Of a DNA stretch of 64,000 bases, positions 26,593-34,967 are shown in pieces. Both the position numbers and the translations under genes were made by a program. The notes under the pieces were generated by a model. That model was not told where the DNA came from. It ran no database searches and worked only from the letters and a program-made list of their open reading frames with translations. Within the stretch, counting starts at the first letter, position 1, and each line of letters starts with the position of its first letter. Source of the DNA: VAXT01 sp963728535 (GTDB taxonomy: Bacteria; Actinomycetota; Thermoleophilia; Gaiellales; Gaiellaceae); NCBI GenBank assembly GCA_963728535.1, contig CAVSKK010000001.1, positions 2,418,001 to 2,482,000 of the forward strand, in the 5' to 3' direction.

Positions 26593-27198
26593 ATGGAGCT
26601 CGGTTTCAGTGAAGAGTTCGATCACGGATTCGGCTGGCATCTCGAGGGAGAGCGCCTCGAGCGCACGTCGCATGCGCTCCGGATCGGCGGAGGCGTCTGG
26701 CTGACGGACGTCGTCGACGGCCCGGGCCTCGACGAGCGGATCCGCACCCTCGGTGAGCCGGCCGGAGTCGTCCAGCTCATCGACCGTCACGAGCGCGACT
26801 GCGCTGCGGTCGCCGAGCGTCTCGGCGTTGCCCTCCACGTGACGCCGTTCACGGACGTTCCGGGTGCGCCGTTCGTCGTGCTGCCGATCGTGCGCCGACG
26901 GTTCTGGCGGGAGATCGCGCTCTGGTTTCCGGCAGAGCGAGTCCTCGTCTGCGGCGACGCGCTCGGGAGCCTCGGCTACTTCCGCGCGCGCGGTGAGCCG
27001 TTCGGCGTTCACCCGTTCCTGCGTCTGGCTCCACCGCGTCGCGCGCTCGGCGGCCTCGAGCCGGAGCACATCCTCTTCGGCCACGGCGAAGGGTTCCACG
27101 GCCCCCAGGCGGGCTCCGCTCTCAGCGAAGCGCTTGCGACTGCGCGGAAGCGGCTTCCTCGGGCCTGGCTTGGCAGCCTCCGCAGAACGGAGAAGTAA
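26593..27198 (+). CDS. conserved hypothetical protein, metallo-beta-lactamase-like without zinc motif
   Basis: A 203-residue soluble protein divergent from polX, 15 nt between starts. The end region FLRLAPPRRALGGLEPEHIL followed by FGHGEGFHG resembles the C-terminal half of metallo-beta-lactamase fold proteins, and VLVCGDALGS matches their central strand, but the HxHxDH zinc motif is absent; ERDCAAVAERLG sits where it would be. Probably a degenerate, non-hydrolytic relative. Function unknown. Confidence 0.65.
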   Translation: MELGFSEEFDHGFGWHLEGERLERTSHALRIGGGVWLTDVVDGPGLDERIRTLGEPAGVVQLIDRHERDCAAVAERLGVALHVTPFTDVPGAPFVVLPIVRRRFWREIALWFPAERVLVCGDALGSLGYFRARGEPFGVHPFLRLAPPRRALGGLEPEHILFGHGEGFHGPQAGSALSEALATARKRLPRAWLGSLRRTEK

Positions 27199-27221
27199 GG
27201 CTCGCTCGACCGGCGGCCGCC

Positions 27222-28193
27222 CTACTTCCAGACGGACCGGCGGCGCAGCGCGATCCCGGTCATCACCTCGCGCACGATCCGGTCGGCGACGAGCGCCGTG
27301 ATGTCTGCCGAGCCGACGGCTGTCGGAATCACCTCGACGACGTCCGCTCCGACCACCTCGAGCCTGGCGGCGGTCGTCCGCACGGCCCAGAGCAGCTCTG
27401 CCGGAGTGAGGCCGCCGGGCTCGGGCGTGCCGGTCCCGGGCGCAAAGGCGGGATCGAGCACGTCCACGTCGATCGTGAGAAACACGACGCCCTTGCCGAC
27501 GATCGCCAGGGTCTGCTTGACGACGTCCTCGATCCCGAGCCGGCGGACGTCGTGGGCGAAGAAGCTCGTGATCCCTTTCTCCTTCTGCCATTCGAACTCG
27601 GCCTCGCCGGGCCAGTAGCCGCGCAGGCCGATCTGGACATAGCGCCTCGGGTCGACCGCCCCCTCCTCGACGAGGCGGTACATCGGCGTCCCGTGCGAAA
27701 CCTCGACGCCGAAGACTTGCGTTCCGGTGTCCGTGTGCGTGTCGAAATGGACGAGGCCGACCGGGCCGCGCGCGGCCGTGCACGCTCGGATGTCGGGCTC
27801 GGCGATCGAGTGGTCGCCGCCAAGGACGATCGGGATCGCACCAGCGGCGAGCACCTGCCCGACGGTCGCTTCGATCGCAGCGTGCGAGCGCGTCGGGTCG
27901 GCGGGCACGACTGGTGCGTCGCCGAAGTCGACCATCCGCAGGTCGGCGAAGGCGTCGACCTTGGCCTCGAGATGCGGCCCTGGCGGGCAGCTCGCGGCGC
28001 GGATCGCACGCGGGCCGAAGCGCGTGCCCGGCCGGTCGGAAACGAGATCGTCAGTGGGCGCTCCGACGACCGCGACATCGATGCCGGCGAGCTCCGCCGG
28101 GTCCTCGGTATAGGGGAGCCCGCCGAAAGTGAGCAGGCCGGCGTAGTCGGGCTTCTCGCCGTATTCGCGCCAGCGATCGAGAGGATTGATCAC
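27222..28193 (-). CDS. agmatinase/arginase family ureohydrolase
   Basis: A 323-residue enzyme with the full two-manganese site: GGDHS (Asp127, His128), DTHTD (Asp151, His153, Asp155) and TIDVDVLDPAF with GGLTPAELLW. It probably hydrolyses agmatine or another guanidino compound to a polyamine plus urea. ATG 28193 overlaps the stop of the MFS-CNBD gene (ATGA), placing it last in a six-gene minus-strand operon with an amino acid decarboxylase, which supports an amine-related role. Confidence 0.87.
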   Translation of the reverse strand: MINPLDRWREYGEKPDYAGLLTFGGLPYTEDPAELAGIDVAVVGAPTDDLVSDRPGTRFGPRAIRAASCPPGPHLEAKVDAFADLRMVDFGDAPVVPADPTRSHAAIEATVGQVLAAGAIPIVLGGDHSIAEPDIRACTAARGPVGLVHFDTHTDTGTQVFGVEVSHGTPMYRLVEEGAVDPRRYVQIGLRGYWPGEAEFEWQKEKGITSFFAHDVRRLGIEDVVKQTLAIVGKGVVFLTIDVDVLDPAFAPGTGTPEPGGLTPAELLWAVRTTAARLEVVGADVVEVIPTAVGSADITALVADRIVREVMTGIALRRRSVWK

Positions 28194-29836
28194 GGGGGGA
28201 TTCTCCCACCGATCTCGGAAATCTCGCCGAGTCGCGTGCCGACCAGCTCGTCGAGCGCATCGGCCGCCGCGCGGTTCCCGCCGACGATCTCGAAGAAAGC
28301 CTCGCTGTCGAGCTCGTACAAGCTGGTCTCGGTGCGGGCGATCACGGTCGCGGTGCGCTTCCCACTCCGAAGCAGCGCGATCTCACCGACGAGGTCGCCG
28401 CGCCGAAGCACGGCGAGGCGCTGGTCGGCGACCAGGACGTCGAGCTCGCCGTCGGCGACCACATACGCCGAATCGCCGTCTTCGCCCTCACGCAGGAACG
28501 TCGTCCCGGCCGGAATGCCCCTCGGCGCGAGTCCGCGTGCAAGCCGCTCGAGCTGCGGCGGGCTCAAGAGCGCGAACGTCGGCGACGAGCGAAGCAGGGC
28601 GATCTCTGTCACAGGCACGGTCGCGCCGCGGTCGATGTCCAGCACACGCCGTCGTGCGACAAGAGCGACCAAAAACAGGATGACGCCGACGCCGATCAGC
28701 GCCCCCTTCGGCCCGGCAACGGCGATGAGGGCGGGCGTGAGGAGCGACCCGATCGCAAGCGCCGCCATCGTGAGCCCCTCGAGCACGCCGAAGACACGCG
28801 AGAGGAGCTCCGTCGGAGCTGTTCGCTGCAGGAGCGTGCGCCCAGCGACATCGAGGAGGCTGCGCCCGGCACCCGCCGCCGCGAGGAAGACGAAAGCTCC
28901 GATCACCGTCGCGTACGCGGCGAGCGCCCACAGGGCGACGGCCCACACGGCGACGCCTGCGAGCAGAGGTCGCGCGAGCTGCGGTCGCCCGACGAGCGCG
29001 GCAGTCGCTGCGATTCCGAGCACGCCGCCCGCGCCGAACGCGGCGTTCAGATACCCGGCTCCGGACTCGCCGATCCCGAGCATTCCCAGCGCGAGGACGA
29101 CATAGAGGACGTCGAGCGCGCCGATCCCGATGAATTGCGCGCCGAGGACGCCGACGAGGAGCCGAGCATCCCGATCGCGGGCAAGAAGCCGGAATCCTGC
29201 GACCGATTCTTCCAGCGGGTTCGCCTCCCCGGGGCGTCCCGCGGAGCCCGCAGGGCCGGGAAGGCCAATCGTCAGGAAACCGCCTGCGAGCGCAACCGCA
29301 GCCATGACCGCCCAGACCGTGCCCGGGCCGCTGAAAGCGAGCAGGACGCCGGCCGCGGCGGGTGCCGCGAACACGCTCACGCTCTCGATCCACCCCGAGA
29401 CGACGTTCGCCGCGGTCAGCTCCTCCGGGCTGCGGGCGAGGCCCGGCACGAGCGCCGACTGGGCCGGCCGCGTGAACGTGACCGCCGTGGCTGCAGTCGC
29501 GGCGAACGCGTAGACGAGCACAGGCGGCGCATCGGCAAGGAGAGCGAGGGCGGTGGCGCCCATCGTCAGGGCCTGCGCGCGGTACGACTGCGGGAGCATC
29601 CAGGCGGGGCCGCGGCGGTCCGCAAGGGCCGCTGCGAACGGGGCGATGACTCCCGCGGGAACGAGTTGCGCGAGCGCGACGAGACCGGCGGTCGTCGCTC
29701 CGCCCTGCTCGTACGCGAAGACGAGCATCGCGATCCAGGTCGCAAATTCGGCGGCGTTGAACGCGACAAACGCCAGCTCGACGCGCCGTAGCTCGGGGTT
29801 CCGGAAGACCGTCGCCAGGACGCGGAAAACGGCCAT
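28190..29836 (-). CDS. MFS transporter fused to a cyclic-nucleotide-binding domain
   Basis: A 548-residue protein. Residues about 1-400 have twelve predicted membrane helices of the MFS exporter type, with ADRRGPAWMLP after helix 2 and helix 3. Residues about 420-548 are a cNMP-binding domain: FALLSPPQLERLARGL, FLREGEDGDSAYVVADGE, VLRRGDLVGEIALLRSGKR (phosphate-binding cassette, GEIALL with R of the cassette) and RTATVIARTETSLYELD. Transport may be gated by a bound nucleotide. Start ATG overlaps the upstream stop by one base (TGATG). Confidence 0.87.
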   Translation of the reverse strand: MAVFRVLATVFRNPELRRVELAFVAFNAAEFATWIAMLVFAYEQGGATTAGLVALAQLVPAGVIAPFAAALADRRGPAWMLPQSYRAQALTMGATALALLADAPPVLVYAFAATAATAVTFTRPAQSALVPGLARSPEELTAANVVSGWIESVSVFAAPAAAGVLLAFSGPGTVWAVMAAVALAGGFLTIGLPGPAGSAGRPGEANPLEESVAGFRLLARDRDARLLVGVLGAQFIGIGALDVLYVVLALGMLGIGESGAGYLNAAFGAGGVLGIAATAALVGRPQLARPLLAGVAVWAVALWALAAYATVIGAFVFLAAAGAGRSLLDVAGRTLLQRTAPTELLSRVFGVLEGLTMAALAIGSLLTPALIAVAGPKGALIGVGVILFLVALVARRRVLDIDRGATVPVTEIALLRSSPTFALLSPPQLERLARGLAPRGIPAGTTFLREGEDGDSAYVVADGELDVLVADQRLAVLRRGDLVGEIALLRSGKRTATVIARTETSLYELDSEAFFEIVGGNRAAADALDELVGTRLGEISEIGGRIPP

Positions 29837-30306
29837 CAGCGCTTGCTCAGCCGGTACTCGACCGCGGCCCTGATCACCCGCTCGACGACTGGGAACTCAC
29901 GGACGAGGGTCTGGAGGCCTCCGTCCGGGTAGACGAGGAGCCGAAGCGGGGTCGCCGCGACCACCTCGGCGATTCGCGGGTACCCGAACCCGGCTCCCCA
30001 GTCGAGCGCGGCGATCTCTCCGAAGAACTCACCCGGCCCGGCGCCTGCGATCCGCACACCGTCGACGAGCACGTCGACCGAGCCCTCGACGATGACGAAG
30101 AAGTCGCGCGTCGTCGCCCACTGCTCGATGATCGTCTCGCCCGGCTCGGCCTGGCGCGCCGTGCCGAGATCGGCGATGCGCCGAGCATCCTCAGGCGGCA
30201 GCTCGTCGAGCAGGGTGAAGCGGGCCTCACGCGGTATCGGGCGGCTCGTCGTGATGTCGGGATGCCGCTCGTAGTGGGCGAGCGGGCTCGTGTCGGTGCG
30301 GCTCAC
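29836..30306 (-). CDS. stand-alone cyclic-nucleotide-binding domain protein
   Basis: A 156-residue single-domain protein. LLDELPPEDARRIADLG, IIEQWATTRDFFVIVEGSVD, and PGEFFGEIAALDWGAGFGYPR (cassette with GEIAAL and a downstream Arg) show the CNBD fold; no DNA-binding helix-turn-helix follows, so it is not a CRP regulator. GTG 30306 lies within the 3-prime end of the decarboxylase reading. Likely a partner of the adjacent transporter-CNBD fusion. Confidence 0.8.
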   Translation of the reverse strand: MSRTDTSPLAHYERHPDITTSRPIPREARFTLLDELPPEDARRIADLGTARQAEPGETIIEQWATTRDFFVIVEGSVDVLVDGVRIAGAGPGEFFGEIAALDWGAGFGYPRIAEVVAATPLRLLVYPDGGLQTLVREFPVVERVIRAAVEYRLSKR

Positions 30307-31708
30307 CTCGGCTTCCTCCAGGAAGGCAGAGGACTCGCTCGACGTCCGCCGACCGCGTGGTGTGGCTCATGACGCACATCCGGATCGCGTACCGGCCGTG
30401 GAGCCTGGTTGAGGAGACGAGCCCGAGTCCGCTTACTTCGAGGGCGGACACGAGCTGGGCGTTGAGCCGCTCGAGCGCCTCCTCGTCGTCGAGCCCCCCG
30501 AAACGCCGCCGGAAGCAGACGATCCCGAGTGACGGAGGCGCCAGCAGCTCGAGCTCGTCGCTCTGCTCGATGCGCCCGGCGGCCACGCCCGCGAGCTCGA
30601 GCGTGCGCTCGATCGCCCGGCGGAACGCGTCCAGGCCGAAGTACCGGACCGAGACCCAGATCTTCAGGGCCCGTGACGAACGGGTCAACTGCATCCCCAG
30701 GTCCGAGAAGTTGATCTCGCCCGCGCTCGCGATCGCGTCCTTCAGGTAGTCCGGGGTGATCGAGAAGGCGCCTTCCAGGGCGGGAGCCGCGTGGACGAGC
30801 AGGCAGCCGCACTCGTAGGGCTGGTAGAGCCACTTGTGCGGGTCGAGCGTGATCGAATCGGCTCGTTCCAGGCCCGCGAGCTGCTCCCGGCCGGCCTCGG
30901 CGAGCACGGCAAAGCCTCCGTACGCGGCGTCGACGTGGAACCAGACACCCCGCTCGCGGCAGATGTCCGCGAGCTCGGGCAACGGATCGACGGCTCCGGT
31001 GTTCGTGGCCCCACCGTTTGCGGAGACAAAGAGCGGCCGTCGCCCCGCGGCGAGATCCGCGTCCATCGCGGCGGCGAGCAGATCGGTGCGCAGTCGATAC
31101 CGCTCGTCGACGGGCAACACGCGCACCTGCTCCGGGCGGAACCCGAGATTGCGCGCTGCGCGGGCAAACGACGAATGCGTCTGGTCGGAGACGTAGGCGA
31201 CGAGGTCGTCGGCCATCGTCCCCGCGCGGGACTCGCGCGCGCAGGCGAGAGCGGTCATGTTCGCCGCCGAGCCTCCGCTGACGAGAATGCCCGCGGCCTC
31301 CGGCGGATAGCCGACCCAGTCCTTGAACCAGCCGAGCACTTCGAGCTCGACCTGGCTCGGCCCGGCCGATTCCATCCACGAGCCCGCGTAGACGTTGCTC
31401 GCGCTCGCCACGAGGTCGCCGAGCGCGCCCGGCCAGGTGCCCGAGAACGGGATGAACGCGAAGAAGCCGGGATGGTCGCCGCGGCTCATGAACGGCAGCA
31501 CGTCCTCGCCGAGGCGGCGCAGGATCTCGTCGAACTCCTCGGGCTCGTCGGGCGGCGGTCCGCCGAGCCGGGCGGCCATCTCGTCCGGGCTCGCGCGCCT
31601 CAGCGGCGGAATCGACGGATCGCTCAGCCGTTCGACGAGCATGTCGACGGCGCGGTAGCCGAGTTGCCGCATCGTCTCCGGGTCGAGCCCGAGTGGATCC
31701 TCTGTCAA
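30227..31708 (-). CDS. PLP-dependent aromatic L-amino acid decarboxylase family
   Basis: As read, 493 residues. FMSRGDHPGFFAFIPFSGT, SGGSAANMTALACARE, FHVDAAYGGFAVLAE and DSITLDPHKWLYQPYECG (Schiff-base Lys near residue 290) place it in group II decarboxylases that make aromatic or related amines. The last 26 codons overlap the CNBD gene by 80 nt, far more than any neighbour, and read as an unlikely Arg/His-rich tail. Removing one base near 30335 gives VLAFLEEAE, a normal ending, so a frameshift is suspected there. ATG overlaps the MFS stop. Confidence 0.85.
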   Translation of the reverse strand: MTEDPLGLDPETMRQLGYRAVDMLVERLSDPSIPPLRRASPDEMAARLGGPPPDEPEEFDEILRRLGEDVLPFMSRGDHPGFFAFIPFSGTWPGALGDLVASASNVYAGSWMESAGPSQVELEVLGWFKDWVGYPPEAAGILVSGGSAANMTALACARESRAGTMADDLVAYVSDQTHSSFARAARNLGFRPEQVRVLPVDERYRLRTDLLAAAMDADLAAGRRPLFVSANGGATNTGAVDPLPELADICRERGVWFHVDAAYGGFAVLAEAGREQLAGLERADSITLDPHKWLYQPYECGCLLVHAAPALEGAFSITPDYLKDAIASAGEINFSDLGMQLTRSSRALKIWVSVRYFGLDAFRRAIERTLELAGVAAGRIEQSDELELLAPPSLGIVCFRRRFGGLDDEEALERLNAQLVSALEVSGLGLVSSTRLHGRYAIRMCVMSHTTRSADVERVLCLPGGSRGEPHRHEPARPLRAASRHHDEPPDTA

Positions 31709-32880
31709 GACACCCCTTCCTCGGCCGGAATCCTGTTCGAATGACGCAGCGGCAGGAGCACGAGGAGTCCGCTGAGCGCCACGAGCGAGGCGACGAGGAA
31801 CGCTCCGCCGTAGCCCGAGACCGCGGCAACGCCGCCGAGCGTGAACGCGCCGAAGCCGATCGCGACGTCCACGAATGCGCCGACCGTGCCGACCGTCGCG
31901 CTCCGCTCAGCCGTGCTCGTCGCCTCCATCGCAAGCAGCACGGCTGAGGGATACGTGAGGGCCTGGCCGGCGGCGAAGACGACTGTCCCCACGAGGAGCC
32001 CGGTTGTCGACTGCCAGCCGCCGATCATCGCGAGCCCCGCCGCGAGGGTCAGGAACGAGAGCACGAGGGTGCGCCGGGCGCCCAACGCATCAGGCAGCTT
32101 GCGGCCGAAGGCTCGGACGAGGCAGATGACGCCGCCGAAGAGCGCGAAGACGAGGCCGGGCCGATCGATGCCGAGATCTCGGGCATACAGAGCCGCGAAG
32201 GTCACGAAGCCGCCGAAGCCGAGCAGTCCGACGAGGACGAGCAGCCCGGGGACGAGAGCGCCGCGTGGCGGTAGCCAGCTGGACGAGGCCGCGACGTCGA
32301 CCTGTGGCTTCGTCTCGCGGAAGGTCGCCAACATCGCGAGCGAGAGCACGACGAGCCCGGACGCGACGAGCCAGACGGCGGTGAACCGGCCGTCCCCAAG
32401 CACGAGGTCGGCGAGCACCGGCCCAATCGTCAGCCCGAGATACGAGGCCAGGGTGACGAGGCTCAGCGCCTCGCCGCGCCGGCTCTCGGGTGCGATGTCG
32501 GCGATGACCGTGTACGCGCCGACCACGAATGTCGCCTCGGCGGCCCCGGCGATCAGACGGATGCCGATGACGGCCGCGAGCTCTGGGGTCAGCGCGAGGG
32601 CGAGGTAGCACGCGACCATCACTGCGCCGCCGGCGAGCAGCAGCGGGCGTCGACCCCGCCGGTCCGCGAACCGCCCGGACAGGGTCGAGAAGACGATCGA
32701 GGTCAGGCTCGCGGCGCCCATCGCGATCCCGATTCCGGCCGATCCTCGCCCGAGCTCGTCCTTTGCGTAGAGCGGCAGCGCGAGGACGACCATGCCGAAC
32801 GAGGCGAACGTGCCGAGCGTTGCCACCCAGACGCGGACGAAGTCGCGGCTCAGGAGTCGGCTGTCCACGCGCCGATTCAA
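31705..32880 (-). CDS. MFS transporter (drug/metabolite efflux type)
   Basis: A 391-residue protein with twelve predicted helices. SGRFADRRGRRPLLLAGG is the MFS loop 2-3 motif and VGAYTVIADIAPESRRGEAL is the helix 5 region of efflux members. Start is TTG 32880 or GTG 32868. Its end overlaps the decarboxylase start, suggesting it exports the decarboxylation product or imports the substrate. Confidence 0.82.
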   Translation of the reverse strand: MNRRVDSRLLSRDFVRVWVATLGTFASFGMVVLALPLYAKDELGRGSAGIGIAMGAASLTSIVFSTLSGRFADRRGRRPLLLAGGAVMVACYLALALTPELAAVIGIRLIAGAAEATFVVGAYTVIADIAPESRRGEALSLVTLASYLGLTIGPVLADLVLGDGRFTAVWLVASGLVVLSLAMLATFRETKPQVDVAASSSWLPPRGALVPGLLVLVGLLGFGGFVTFAALYARDLGIDRPGLVFALFGGVICLVRAFGRKLPDALGARRTLVLSFLTLAAGLAMIGGWQSTTGLLVGTVVFAAGQALTYPSAVLLAMEATSTAERSATVGTVGAFVDVAIGFGAFTLGGVAAVSGYGGAFLVASLVALSGLLVLLPLRHSNRIPAEEGVS

Positions 32881-32907
32881 TCAGGCTGCTTGCGCAGCAA
32901 CTACGAG

Positions 32908-33924
32908 CTAGACGCGCGGAGGCAGTGCCGCGAAATACGGTGCGCTGATGCCGACGAGCCAGCGGGTCGTGCTCCACGCCACGGCGAGGAAGAGCACGGC
33001 CGTGCCGGAGAGGATGAGCAAGGTCTGCGCGGCGAGGGCAAATCCCAGTGCCTCGGTGGTGCCGATTCCCGAGACGATGAGGAGGGTTGCGCCCGCGCCG
33101 ACCTGGGTCGCCGCGCCTCCCAGCGCGATCGGGAGCGCCGCAGCCGCCGCGCCTGCGCAGAGGAACATCATGGCGAGCGGGAAGTTGAAGCCGAGCCCCA
33201 GAGCCGCGAGCAGCAGCGTCAGAGCGGTCGCGCGCACGATCCAGGAGGCGGAAACGAGCGCCCACGCTTCCGTGGCCCCTCGCAGCGGCGTTGCTCTTGG
33301 CGCCAGCCAGCGAGTGATCCGGAAACGCATCAGCCGTTCGCTACGTGTGACATGGGGGAGTGCGGCGACGATGGCCGCCGCAGCGATCCCGCCCGCGCCG
33401 ACCACTGCGAAGCCGATCCGAACACCGACCGAGTTTCCGGGCCAGGCCGCGGCGACGATCGAGAACGGGGCGAGGGCGGCGGCGTCGATCATGCCGAGCG
33501 TCACGAGTGACAGGCAGATCGCGCGGACTCCCGCGGGGCATCTGGGAAAACGACGAACGATCGCGATCCGGACGAGCTCGTCGAACCGGCCCGGGAGCAC
33601 GATGCCCATGATCGTCGCGCCACCGCCGGCGGCGGCCAGCGAAACCGGACCGGGTCGTTCCCGGGAGTGGAAGAGCCGAGCCCATCCCATCGCCTTCAGC
33701 AAGAAAGCGGCGAGAAATAGCAAGGAGACCGCCACGAGCAGCAGCGGACGTCCGTTTGAGAACGGCATCGGCGTCGCGCGAAGGTGCCGAAACGCCAGTC
33801 CGACGACGACGATGCCGGCTATCGCCGAGCCGACGGCAATGACGAGGCGCCCTCGTTTGGTTGAACTCATGTGTCGGAGGTACGAGAGCGATCTCCGCGC
33901 TCGGCCTGGCCGGCGATCGCTCAT
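32908..33924 (-). CDS. YbhN/lysylphosphatidylglycerol synthase-like integral membrane protein
   Basis: About 338 residues with eight predicted helices. LVAVSLLFLAAFLLKAMGW, GIVLPGRFDELVRIAIVRR and AAALPIALGGAATQVGAG correspond to the conserved positions of the UPF0104/LPG synthase transmembrane family, whose members include flippase-like proteins. ATG 33924 is chosen because AGGAG lies 5 nt upstream; longer readings run toward the divergent gene. First gene of the minus-strand amine operon. Confidence 0.75.
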   Translation of the reverse strand: MSDRRPGRARRSLSYLRHMSSTKRGRLVIAVGSAIAGIVVVGLAFRHLRATPMPFSNGRPLLLVAVSLLFLAAFLLKAMGWARLFHSRERPGPVSLAAAGGGATIMGIVLPGRFDELVRIAIVRRFPRCPAGVRAICLSLVTLGMIDAAALAPFSIVAAAWPGNSVGVRIGFAVVGAGGIAAAAIVAALPHVTRSERLMRFRITRWLAPRATPLRGATEAWALVSASWIVRATALTLLLAALGLGFNFPLAMMFLCAGAAAAALPIALGGAATQVGAGATLLIVSGIGTTEALGFALAAQTLLILSGTAVLFLAVAWSTTRWLVGISAPYFAALPPRV

Positions 33925-34000
33925 AACCTCTCCTGGGCTGGACGACTCAGTCATGGTAGCCGTAGTTGCCGGACGGCGATCTTGGGCAGTATGTGTCTCG

Positions 34001-34396
34001 ATGACGCGTTTCATTCCTCTTGTGGCGCTCATTGCGGTTCTGGCCGGGGCGCCTCCTGCTCTATCGGCAGATCAGGGCCGGATCGCAAGCCACTGTTCGG
34101 GTAGCGGTGACGTCTGCTACGGGATCTTCAAGAGTAACCTCGGCGCGGTCCGCTTCCAGCTGACGACCGCGGCGAAGTACTTCCGCCGGTATCGGATTTG
34201 CGTTCGCCCGTTGGGGCAGACGGCGACGTGCAAGAGCTTCCCAGTGAAGAAGGTCGGCGCGAACTGGGGCGGGACCGTGAGCTGGCAGAAGAACTTCCCC
34301 AAGGCGGGCCCGCGTCGCTACCGCGTGACCTGGTCGCAGCGAGGGCGCAGGCTCGGACCGTCGCTCAGCTTTACGCTGCCGGCGCCGACCGTCTGA
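34001..34396 (+). CDS. small secreted cysteine-containing protein
   Basis: A 131-residue protein with a clear signal peptide (RFIPLVALIAVLAGAPPALSA). The mature part has four Cys (SHCSGSGDVCYG and later RICVRPLGQTATCKS), probably forming two disulfides, and a beta-rich, basic C-terminus. I recognise no catalytic motif. Divergent from the membrane protein at 32908; convergent with the MarR gene, stops one base apart. Confidence 0.7.
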   Translation: MTRFIPLVALIAVLAGAPPALSADQGRIASHCSGSGDVCYGIFKSNLGAVRFQLTTAAKYFRRYRICVRPLGQTATCKSFPVKKVGANWGGTVSWQKNFPKAGPRRYRVTWSQRGRRLGPSLSFTLPAPTV

Positions 34397-34397
34397 C

Positions 34398-34895
34398 CTA
34401 GGCGGGCCGGCTGTAGCGCGGGTCGAGGTTGCTGGCCACGCGGAAGAGCGCCTCGTGCAGGGCGAAGCGGGTCTTCTCGTCGAGCGGCTCCAGGAACGTT
34501 TCCTCGAGCTCTCTCACGGCCGAGCGCAGCTTCACGAGCTGACGCTTTCCGGCTGCGGTGATCGACACGGCATGGCGGCGCCGGTCGAGCGGGTCGCGTT
34601 TGCGTTCGATCAGGCCGTCCTTCTCGAGCGTGTCGAGGACGTGCACGAGCTGGCTTCGGTCGACGCCTAGCCCATCCGCGATCGCCGCCTGCGTCTCCTG
34701 CGCTCCCTCGCCGAGCAACTCGAGGACGCCGTATTCGTAACCCCCACAGCCGATCTGCCCGAGCTCGTCGAGCATCCGCATCTTGATCGTGACGCCAACC
34801 CGCGCCAGCAGAAACGCGGTGCTCGAAACGAGCGCCGCCGGGAGGCAGGGCTTGAGCGCCGTTTCGAGCTCTGTGATCTGGGCTGGAGTGCTCAT
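34398..34895 (-). CDS. MarR family transcriptional regulator
   Basis: About 165 residues, ATG 34895 (GTG 34901 is an alternative). ELLGEGAQETQAAIADGLG and DRSQLVHVLDTLEKDGLIER form the winged helix-turn-helix, and KRDPLDRRRHAVSITAAGKR is the wing with the MarR signature. It is divergent from an efflux pump gene 72 nt away, the classic arrangement in which a MarR protein represses the pump and its own gene until a toxic ligand binds. Confidence 0.88.
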   Translation of the reverse strand: MSTPAQITELETALKPCLPAALVSSTAFLLARVGVTIKMRMLDELGQIGCGGYEYGVLELLGEGAQETQAAIADGLGVDRSQLVHVLDTLEKDGLIERKRDPLDRRRHAVSITAAGKRQLVKLRSAVRELEETFLEPLDEKTRFALHEALFRVASNLDPRYSRPA

Positions 34896-34967
34896 CGCCA
34901 CTTAGTGTAGCGCACGACCATGATGTTGTGTGTATATTGTGGAAGAACTCAACGATTGGAGGTACCC
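34896..34967 (+). promoter_or_regulatory. MarR-efflux pump divergent control region
   Basis: An AT-richer interval than its surroundings. It includes the small palindrome CACT-T-AGTG at 34899-34907, a TATATT that could be the -10 element for the pump gene at 34933-34938, and the ribosome site GGAGG at 34958-34962 placed 5 nt before ATG 34968. No convincing -35 is present. The operator assignment is a guess from position. Confidence 0.35.

Noticed and set aside
26593..27198. Functional metallo-beta-lactamase
   Set aside because: The HxHxDH zinc motif is missing, so only a distant fold similarity is claimed.
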